DNA of 20,109 bases from a virus: the IMG/VR virus record IMGVR_UViG_3300021085_000289, positions 1 to 20,109 of that record. One strand, written 5' to 3'. A program made the translations under genes and the position numbers. Below, piece after piece: positions 17,101 through 20,109 of this stretch. A model generated the notes under the pieces. The model was not told the origin of the DNA, ran no database searches, and saw only the letters and a program-made list of their open reading frames with translations. Positions within the stretch are counted from its first letter, which is position 1, and each line of letters begins with the position of its first letter.

Positions 17101-18933
17101 AATATTAATTATTATGTAGAAGATAAAAATACTGTAGTACAAATTAATAAAGCAGGTGATAAGTTTAAGTCACACAACGAATGGACAGTCATTACAAAAG
17201 ACAGTGATATAATTCCAGAATATTATATTAATAGACTGAAAAGAAACTTAGGTGGAAGAAATGATGCTAAAGCTAAAATTCCATTTATATCATTACACAG
17301 ATTTAATAGATACGGAGATGATTTAGAAATTGGTCAAGCATGGTTTAATAATTTACCAGACGCTAGAAGAAATGCAATTGTAACAATCAATAGTATACTT
17401 AAAAATATTAACTTAGTAGATGAGTATCAAGAAACATGGGATGTGACTTTATTAGCAAATAATTTCCCAACTAACTTATGGAGATGGACTGATTATGTAT
17501 TACCAACATACACTGGCACACTTAATCATACAACAACAATTACTAAGTATTCAGACTTAGATGCATTAGACAGAACTAAACATTTAGTTGCAAAACTAAC
17601 ATTGTTCCATACAGAGCTACAACTTAATAGAACTGAAACATATGCATATAATAAAGCAACCGATAAATGGGATCTTGTGTTTAAGAAAAACAGCACAGTT
17701 GAGTTTGACGAAGGACTAATGACTGCAACAGGTGGTTGGGACACTACAACATTTGACTCTAGGCCTTGGGACGAGGCAGACATTGCTGAGTATTGGGAAA
17801 CATTAGTTGAAGCATTAAACAAAGATATATTTGTGTACTATCACAGTGATAAAATGAATACACTATTCTTTGCAATGATACATTATATATTAAGTGTGTT
17901 TGAGCAAACAAACTGGATTAGAAAAACAACATATATTAAATTAGAATTTACTGATGCATTAGAAACAAAAATTAGAAAATATACTAAGAACAAAATTAAT
18001 AATGTAATAGGATATGTACAAGAAGTTAAACCGTTCCATACTAAGTCAAGTACAATAGTTACAAAACATACTGCACTTGAGAATGCAAACCTAACACTTA
18101 CCGAAGAGCCTGCTACAAATATAACTGTTAAGGTTAACGACTACGAAGCATTGTTTGGTGGAACATTATTTAATGATAATTCAGTAAACAACGTATCAAT
18201 AGCAGATCTTGTAACAGGAACAGAGTATGTTATAACATCACCTAGCAACTCTGACTTTACAACAGTTGGTGCAGCTGACAATGAAATAGGAACTATATTC
18301 ACTGCAACAGGCACTGGATTTTTAAATGGGCAAGCACAATTACACATAGGCGGTACAGGAACAAATCTTATAAATGGAATTGATTTTAATGATGCAGCTT
18401 CATTTAATTATATAACAGGTGGATTTAATAGAAACAGTCTTGTTGAAGTCAAACCATTAGAGCAGTTAGTAATTAATGTACAAACAAATGCATCAGGTAG
18501 CACACATGCATCAACATCAAGAACATTTGCACACATACATCAAGCAAACAACAATGTAATTGCATATGGATTAATAGAAACAAAAGAAGATGAATTAAAT
18601 GCATCATTTGGTACAGGCGACGATACTATTACTGTAGTAAGTACTGCTAACTTTGATGCAAGTGGTATTGTATACATAGATGGTGAATTAATTGAATATA
18701 CAAAACACAATAGTACAACACTTAACGTTATTAAACGTGGAGTAGCAGGAACATTCGGTGTTACTGCAAGTGTAGGGACATCAGTTATACAAGTAAATGA
18801 TACTCAACTTACATTTGCAAATGGCAGACCAAGCCATTATGGATACAACACAATAGGCGCTACGATTTTAAACAGCCCTGGGTCGACACAAGCACAAGAG
18901 TTGCAAACATTCGGCAAGGGTGTAGAATTATAA
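8146..18933 (+). CDS. Giant modular virion structural protein in the gp7 position
   Basis: This is a single frame of 3595 residues, begun one base after the gp6 stop. It occupies the place of T4 gp7 (1032 residues), but I see no direct gp7 match. The N-terminus (FLPGVFQTELNKTWLDSTLDQM, then ISGFVGSKDG) and a C-terminal KPFHTK (3295-3300) resemble very large structural proteins of marine T4-like phages. Residues 1258-1385 are rich in tryptophan and look conserved (TPWHMLGYSFKPTWWDAEY, FGDWGPVEYEWRASALGQA). The second half is modular. It has a CBM5/12-like stretch (W2035 to about 2107), a beta-rich module (2189-2255), three related segments (about 2263-2479), an HGL module (2586-2635) and an RG module (3482-3550). 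Three copies of a 45-residue cassette lie at 254-302, 2709-2752 and 3354-3401. No signal peptide or membrane segment is seen. It is probably a peripheral baseplate or fibre-network protein involved in host contact. The structural role is strong; the exact role is inferred. Confidence 0.82.
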   Translation: MKKKAGQNSVSNIKTSKFLPGVFQTELNKTWLDSTLDQMVSKGPLESISGFVGSKDGKVSSADDTYITTDFNPAIVSYNKEKQITNLLAFDDIANSINENFKTYNYNSAYNSTKFSFSPPIDIDKFTNHQNYSWVEELPVYESVLASGSVNPITEIRDNNKSTIVDDNNTVVLENQMLIKFTGAGWDTAVTGKTYIVAGSSGKFSLYEYIDENNVRVYNNTVKHSENTDGTWTNDTLFNVEPNWDSKYFPVINAGNFVIGQTYRINSVDTTDFTTVGAADNNIGTVFTATGVGTLTGGAQLLVEPEIVIGLYNADGVKDPVFDGFYFVDLNNNPTKLVYDTLVKFAGNWATTTDTTNTYSIAYKIDTIGINIALATADEIATIPVISPSSNLMYDKGSIVAPIKDYIVVAKNDNAQTAWSRNNHWVNTSTIKKLIELIPGYDFSDIESTYRKASRPIIEYTTELHMWNQTESTSNVSYKGVVDEAVTIGNEPTTTGKTYVYTDDTDTLIHTVGGSDVTLSEGDTFSVLTSTDSRWIEADGYYTAGKVTLAQQKTQTNQTPLYRFYNEAGDALESVNGKRFIGDKIFGYKIGTGANDPELGFPLSYKDTPKGAEFEFENFIITQKYHTTYSNAENSRGTYSKDQVGYSLFKQNNILKNIYIPAGEMAGAEEHVQYKVDVPDSTLTIPYGENNWRPTQEILVHNNENNLSITTLTSTGESTTKESADGEVMILGVGQEITFKSLSSMTLSIVSHGTTITNNTPGWISTYTSSADSITLKTSGSSNNTRFNLVGNGNTVIQTFVVSEQWDNLFYNITIDGKRIDQSNLTINETTIDIDTSVLNKNSLVDLYFRNVDLANKTINNSLPDVHKHNANNKAIETFTLSETLDHWVDKLNTLPGFDGKAFEENNYQSIPHTSHYGGTIFMHKDISIMHDINYSSNELSVTGALVEQANEFVAFRQRVSAQARRIWSAGASTVQELADNAIYEVTRNQQDHGLYKESNMLYIKGEDYQTFTLEGDAITDFPKTFNTRFLINGDKNIRDHVYVYLTEDNGSETQIRRLLLKDTDYTFIGKTVTLTLNYAAYDSLKTKPTVEVYYTHMDEQSFVPTSMVKLGLAYGIEPQVDNNILYTHDGKEIDVTGQDLININAPTFNPVNAVIFEMEKRIFAGLVKQDAMYKDEVQGRTKYSAYNNYLPSQHRHTWYSLADLNNYLEKHYYKWAKQNNITSFNTSNYFETNNSFTWNYSTITINNGYKNQALPGHWKGAYMMLFGTCTPHLTPWHMLGYSFKPTWWDAEYNWDTKRNELLDALKQGTYTNPTSAKESQDINVARHYWDWDNHCPVNNAGELRDPRFVLDPNSTLVGFDKEQEFVFGDWGPVEYEWRASALGQAVTVDAVLKLNPAKAWTDFFQPGQSQQFLTSDFYKTPGNIYGNSVEYIQVNSSPSTLERNGSFVMLDDDYSTIGAATYDLTDIGTPGKIDAISVIDRGLNFTTQHIVSYVPYYSELPTGIDLYTKLKPVSFVANGIAQAQFNFMIRHSFNTKLDNLHDNLTTKLQTKLNGFTSKHLLNINAETSSAGDFQLGADDFSVEMYKGTTAELVTASTLTIKKTLTGYTVEGVSNNAREFSFYEPNLAVPTAYTTKTILNQSVRHYNNFVTVPSIIEYDAELQKLQDVYNFIRGYWKWMDTVGYTPEYDGDSSASDFVAWAFTAEVGQGYILQLGRVIKYKPNTGHVYEYNKLEYNSNDVLASDSTRLDNTRLSIKRIDGTTTIETKQKEFIGSVTSAVLNYQHVILFENKTKLAVNIFDDVKNISQKRLHVSGQRTQNWTGEKKAPGYLIAGNSIVQNFDSAVESINDIYRTDVDEFNRTFAKGKELTLGKSEGMLLDGLGINENVLTKYYQGMIREKGTQGAIEHVGKSTILNNGETKVSAYEQYMFRQSTLGNDDLEDPLEIEIVSSDITSSPQAISLDTATTEANVINATLSRIVNDKPITFETLGYDDSESDILTGGEPLFIETTYRSLSLPDMPNVFDTEADYNKIPTWNASTSYQLGDKVRYQGQLWKCNVDFTGLTETSGTILVNGTATYPTFASGTQAIIAGTTTTLEKTNPYWTDVVAEGTVVSPTFKDTKTLFVDGVQINFDKKVGVPTVIGPAIMLADANGRLLDTTDRSITIAIRNTNTGDTDTTIDFDYPDVTETFSGDATETAFTISQSLGGAIGDNYEIQSVTVDGVASTDPTDYSVSGQVITFTSAPATGSNNIVVVLNHITFQLTQAQIRDKINNANITNLTCTIENIGSIDRLQLSYQDTDVENSLVLKPGSGPHGSNNYYANSELGFITSPTENVEIVVAQQKQNQSTSVDMTVNEIAGFINGESNGALANVTATVDSNKLVITKANNTSVTNLYFSGSACALLGITTGTTDYVNIEQDVPVPADLNFAIDKIKITLANAGVTDVIVARVGNALSISSTAASLTLGDTTFNSSAGIVTGTVFSTSTNVANTFTDTKTIDGIEVDHFTVIDTSQDPALFNILVSDDSDYSVATVGGINTKFYSWNVFQAQQSAVPLFTKPDPALNTLDNFTTCGICAGTTSSDGNDAEVTTNIPHGLTVGSYVMLLNTTTTPNIDGIHKITKLGEKSNVFYIDEYIESCGNAVSVLPLVTTRFASKDQRETALLSNSWNLPVNKVVFANTNPTGTENLRGTYVRMIQSYDIHSAGTTIQAGNYYRIQSVGTTDFTTIGAGANTVGTIFASTGATTGTGTALRIASTETRRTTTRPTNKDIDSMVIYNHVNNQAKVQLEAWDPMRKILPGIARQNIDYINHSDNAIYNTSTDVNQHIDLDTSWGNDQVGTRWWDISKVRYVDYDQGDAQYKTNHWGRQENGSEIVVWEWIKSTVAPDDYDEEVGKNTEMFGTVATGEAFSYYDEVAKETQYYYTTEEEWSEQTLSYKTVYYFWVKNKTTLTDTRSLSAYEASLIIDNPTANGVSWFAVISEKEFLIDNINYYVEDKNTVVQINKAGDKFKSHNEWTVITKDSDIIPEYYINRLKRNLGGRNDAKAKIPFISLHRFNRYGDDLEIGQAWFNNLPDARRNAIVTINSILKNINLVDEYQETWDVTLLANNFPTNLWRWTDYVLPTYTGTLNHTTTITKYSDLDALDRTKHLVAKLTLFHTELQLNRTETYAYNKATDKWDLVFKKNSTVEFDEGLMTATGGWDTTTFDSRPWDEADIAEYWETLVEALNKDIFVYYHSDKMNTLFFAMIHYILSVFEQTNWIRKTTYIKLEFTDALETKIRKYTKNKINNVIGYVQEVKPFHTKSSTIVTKHTALENANLTLTEEPATNITVKVNDYEALFGGTLFNDNSVNNVSIADLVTGTEYVITSPSNSDFTTVGAADNEIGTIFTATGTGFLNGQAQLHIGGTGTNLINGIDFNDAASFNYITGGFNRNSLVEVKPLEQLVINVQTNASGSTHASTSRTFAHIHQANNNVIAYGLIETKEDELNASFGTGDDTITVVSTANFDASGIVYIDGELIEYTKHNSTTLNVIKRGVAGTFGVTASVGTSVIQVNDTQLTFANGRPSHYGYNTIGATILNSPGSTQAQELQTFGKGVEL
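8905..9051 (+). repeat. Shuffled cassette, copy 2 (giant protein residues 254-302)
   Basis: The encoded core reads Y-R-I-N-S-V-D-T-T-D-F-T-T-V-G-A-A-D-N, followed by I-G-T-V-F-T-A-T-G. At the DNA level the stretch around 8961-8988 is almost identical to the matching part of copy 4, which suggests recent duplication or exchange. Confidence 0.85.
14248..14466 (+). other. CBM5/12-like carbohydrate-binding module within the giant protein
   Basis: Starting at W2035, the protein reads W-N-A-S-T-S-Y-x-x-G-D-K-V-x-Y-x-G-x-L-W-K-C, then PYWTDV about 45 residues later. This matches the usual W...Y..GD.V.Y.G..Y.....W layout of chitin or cellulose-binding modules (CBM5/12 type). A polar Thr/Gly-rich loop of about 30 residues is inserted before the last tryptophan. 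It suggests surface glycan binding. Confidence 0.6.
14710..14910 (+). other. Beta-rich tail module (F-x-GD ... TVDG ... ITF-TSAPA)
   Basis: Residues 2189-2255 read TFSGDATETAFTIS, then SVTVDGVAS, DYSVSGQVITFTSAPATGS and IVVVL. This order is common in phage tail fibre and baseplate proteins, where it forms a small beta-sandwich. It supports an exposed, adhesive role for this half of the protein. Confidence 0.6.
14932..15582 (+). repeat. Three divergent related segments in the giant protein
   Basis: Three segments (14932-15129, 15199-15372, 15418-15582) share the order I-x-x-x-I-N-x-A...V-x-A-x-V...L-x-I-S/T-x...S-x-L...L-G. The first two end in ELGFIT and LLGITTG. The third is more degenerate. 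They look like an old tandem duplication, but the likeness is weak and was judged by eye. Confidence 0.4.
15898..16050 (+). other. HGL-type beta module within the giant protein
   Basis: Residues about 2586-2635 read V-T-T-N-I-P-H-G-L-T-V-G-S-Y-V, then GIHKITKL and FYIDEYI. This is a frequent pattern in phage tail proteins. Cysteines flank it on both sides (CGIC just before, SCG just after), in a protein that otherwise has few. Confidence 0.5.
16270..16401 (+). repeat. Shuffled cassette, copy 3 (giant protein residues 2709-2752)
   Basis: The core reads Y-Y-R-I-Q-S-V-G-T-T-D-F-T-T-I-G-A-G-A-N, then V-G-T-I-F-A-S-T-G and a GTGTA end. It sits between RMIQSYDIHS and a TRRTTTRPTN segment, so it again interrupts an unrelated region. 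Confidence 0.82.
18205..18348 (+). repeat. Shuffled cassette, copy 4 (giant protein residues 3354-3401)
   Basis: The core reads Y-V-I-T-S-P-S-N-S-D-F-T-T-V-G-A-A-D-N, then I-G-T-I-F-T-A-T-G. The stretch at 18255-18281 is nearly base-for-base identical to copy 2, even though the two lie about 9.3 kb apart. Confidence 0.85.
18589..18795 (+). other. C-terminal RG-type beta module of the giant protein
   Basis: Residues 3482-3550 follow the order D-D-T-I-T-V...T-A-N-F-D-x-S-G-x-V-Y-I-D-G-E-L-I-E-Y...L-x-V-I-K-R-G-x-x-G-T. This is a widespread phage tail module (I-D-x-E-x-I-x-Y, then R-G-x-x-G-T). It supports a tail or fibre location for the C-terminus. Confidence 0.6.
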
Positions 18934-18950
18934 TGCTATTTAATGAATCG

Positions 18951-18958
18951 TATAAATA
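18951..18958 (+). promoter_or_regulatory. T4-type late promoter (-10 element) before the 199-residue gene
   Basis: TATAAATA matches the T4 late consensus exactly. It lies in the 44-base gap after the giant gene. Transcription would begin near 18964, just before the ribosome binding site AAGGAA at 18965-18970, and would cover the last two genes. Confidence 0.75.
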
Positions 18959-18964
18959 GTGTAT

Positions 18965-18970
18965 AAGGAA
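18965..18970 (+). promoter_or_regulatory. Ribosome binding site for the 199-residue gene
   Basis: AAGGAA lies seven bases before the ATG at 18978. It would sit at or within a few bases of the 5' end of the transcript from the late promoter at 18951, so the leader would be very short. Confidence 0.6.
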
Positions 18971-18977
18971 TAGGAAA

Positions 18978-19577
18978 ATGAATATATTAAATGAAAAATC
19001 AACAGTCAATGTAGAAGGACACGTTATAATCAGAGATACTGATAGCGGTGAAGTTTTACTTGACAAACACAATGCAATTAACTTTCATAACTTTGCATTT
19101 GCGGTAGCAAAAGCTATGGCTAATCAAACACTAGCTAGTGATGGATACTTTATAAAAAAGTTAGCACTAGGTTATGGAGGAACGACAATTGATGTTAATG
19201 GAAACATTACATATAAAGATGCAAAGGTTGACGGAACAACCAACACAGGATTATATAGTCCAAGTAAAGATAACTCGGTAACTCCAGCAGTGGACTTGCT
19301 AGTAGCAGTTTCAGAATTTATTGTGAGCAATGCTACTAACCAACCATACTCGGATTTACAATGTAAGACAACACTTGACTATTCATTTCCAACTGATGCA
19401 CTAACTACAGATAACGCAGGTGACTTTGACACAGAAGGTAATTTTGTGTTTGATGAAATTGCACTAGTTACAGAAGCTGGCACTTACTTAACACACTTAA
19501 TATTCCATCCTATTCAAAAAAGTAAGAACAGAAAACTAGAGATTCTTTATACGATAAGAATCAGAGCAGGAGTATAA
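18978..19577 (+). CDS. Small virion structural protein (marine T4-like family)
   Basis: This 199-residue protein has the N-terminal pattern V-x-G-H-V-x-I-x-D-x-x-S-G-E-V-L-L-D-K-H-N-A-I, followed by a helix (FAFAVAKAMAN) and a small glycine patch (LGYGGT, about residues 64-69). The C-terminal half ends FDEIALVTEAGTYLTHLIFHPI and then a basic strand segment (KKSKNRKLEILYTIRIR-like). I associate this arrangement with structural proteins encoded after the giant gene in marine T4-like phages, but I cannot name a T4 counterpart. T4 gp8 would be the positional equivalent, but no sequence match is evident. No signal peptide or membrane segment is seen. It has its own consensus late promoter and a good ribosome binding site, so it can be expressed apart from the long upstream operon, probably together with the fibre-like gene four bases downstream. 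The family is recognised by pattern only. Confidence 0.65.
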   Translation: MNILNEKSTVNVEGHVIIRDTDSGEVLLDKHNAINFHNFAFAVAKAMANQTLASDGYFIKKLALGYGGTTIDVNGNITYKDAKVDGTTNTGLYSPSKDNSVTPAVDLLVAVSEFIVSNATNQPYSDLQCKTTLDYSFPTDALTTDNAGDFDTEGNFVFDEIALVTEAGTYLTHLIFHPIQKSKNRKLEILYTIRIRAGV

Positions 19578-19581
19578 CACT

Positions 19582-20109
19582 ATGGCATACGAAGTTAATA
19601 GATTTTTAGACACAACGTTATCCGTATCTGACACTGGTAAAATTACTATAGTCGACGATGGATTAAATAACGAAACAAGTTTAGCACTAGTAGGAAAATA
19701 TTATGTGGGATACGGCGAGACAATTGCACAAAACTCACTTAGCTTACTAGAAAACTTTGCAAGCGAAACTGCTCCTAGTAATCCAATTGAAGGACAACTT
19801 TGGTGGCAACCATCAGCACAAATATTAAATGTTAGACACGCTCAAGACTGGACAGGTATCGATGCTAATAGTGTGGTTACACTTAGAGATGCTACACAAG
19901 CCGCCGGCGCAGGAACACATAAAGTAGTTGTTGAAAGAGCAGACGGATACCCAGTATCAATTGCAAGTGATCATCAGTTTGTAATAAACCCAGCCGAACC
20001 AATACATGGTAAATTTTTGGATGGTGGAACTGGAGCAGTTGCAACAGTTAAAGCAGGTATAAATTTAAATACTGAAACCTCAAAAGCAATGAAGTTTCAC
20101 GGTACGGCA
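19582..20109 (+). CDS. Fibre-like virion structural protein (3' partial)
   Basis: The frame is open for 176 codons and runs off the window with no stop. The ATG at 19582 has AGGAG at 19568-19572 with a nine-base spacer, lying in the end of the preceding gene. The protein starts MAYEVNRFLDTTLSVSDTG. Residues 38-73 read LVGKYYVGYGE, NSLSLLENFA and PIEGQLWWQP. This is the L-x-G-x-x-x-x-x-Y-G-E...N-x-L-x-L-L-E-N-F-A...P-x-x-G-Q-L-W pattern seen in tail-fibre-like proteins of marine T4-like phages. Usually a tryptophan segment follows, and it does here (QDWTGID, about residues 84-90). The part after residue 95 (VVTLRDATQAAGAGTHK) may begin a further beta domain. Its place behind baseplate genes, with a late promoter upstream, fits a host-contact structure. 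Which fibre it belongs to cannot be told from the part seen. Confidence 0.7.
   Translation, partial: MAYEVNRFLDTTLSVSDTGKITIVDDGLNNETSLALVGKYYVGYGETIAQNSLSLLENFASETAPSNPIEGQLWWQPSAQILNVRHAQDWTGIDANSVVTLRDATQAAGAGTHKVVVERADGYPVSIASDHQFVINPAEPIHGKFLDGGTGAVATVKAGINLNTETSKAMKFHGTA

Noticed and set aside
14200-18800. Diversity-generating retroelement acting on the repeated modules
   Set aside because: No reverse transcriptase, template repeat or adenine-biased variable repeat is visible in the window. The module copies differ at ordinary codon positions.
18934-18977. Transcription terminator between the giant gene and the 199-residue gene
   Set aside because: The 44-base gap has no stable stem followed by a T run. 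It is taken up by the late promoter and the ribosome binding site.

Overview
The window is a tail and baseplate gene block from a T4-like myovirus. Every gene lies on the + strand, the genes are packed tightly, and the sequence is clearly AT-rich by eye. Three things point to a T4-like phage. First, recognisable gp5 (hub spike), gp25 and gp6 (baseplate wedge) proteins appear in that order. Second, T4-type late promoters (C/TATAAATA) precede three transcription blocks. Third, giant modular structural proteins follow gp6, as in marine T4-like phages. The AT richness and protein style suggest a marine phage of cyanobacteria or of SAR11-like bacteria. The host cannot be fixed from this sequence.

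Layout. Positions 1-1923 hold the 3' part of a large virion protein, probably a gp27-like baseplate hub subunit. Positions 1925-3127 hold the gp5-like spike, with an OB fold and a beta-helix but no internal lysozyme domain. Positions 3127-3834 hold a separate lysozyme-fold (GH24-like) protein whose catalytic residues look replaced. Positions 3884-4438 hold an HNH endonuclease with a TTG start and its own late promoter. Positions 4463-4845 hold gp25, which is broken by an apparent single-base deletion near 4552. Positions 4848-8144 hold gp6, enlarged by inserted modules. Positions 8146-18933 hold one giant structural protein of 3595 residues. Positions 18978-19577 hold a small structural protein behind a third late promoter. 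A fibre-like structural protein starts at 19582 and runs off the end.

How they work together. The hub and spike (first two genes) form the central needle. gp25 and gp6 form the wedge that carries the sheath initiation signal. The giant protein and the last two genes probably make peripheral baseplate or fibre-network parts that meet the host surface. A roughly 45-residue cassette occurs once in gp6 and three times in the giant protein. Other short modules cluster in the second half of the giant protein. They include a CBM5/12-like stretch, a beta-rich tail module, an HGL module and an RG module. This suggests domain shuffling in the adhesive parts of the tail.

I found no tRNA, CRISPR array, reverse transcriptase or clear intrinsic terminator, and no gene-free stretch longer than 300 bases. 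I do not see a new multi-gene system. The points most worth checking are the gp25 frame break, the shuffled cassette, the degenerate free-standing lysozyme-fold gene and the giant protein.
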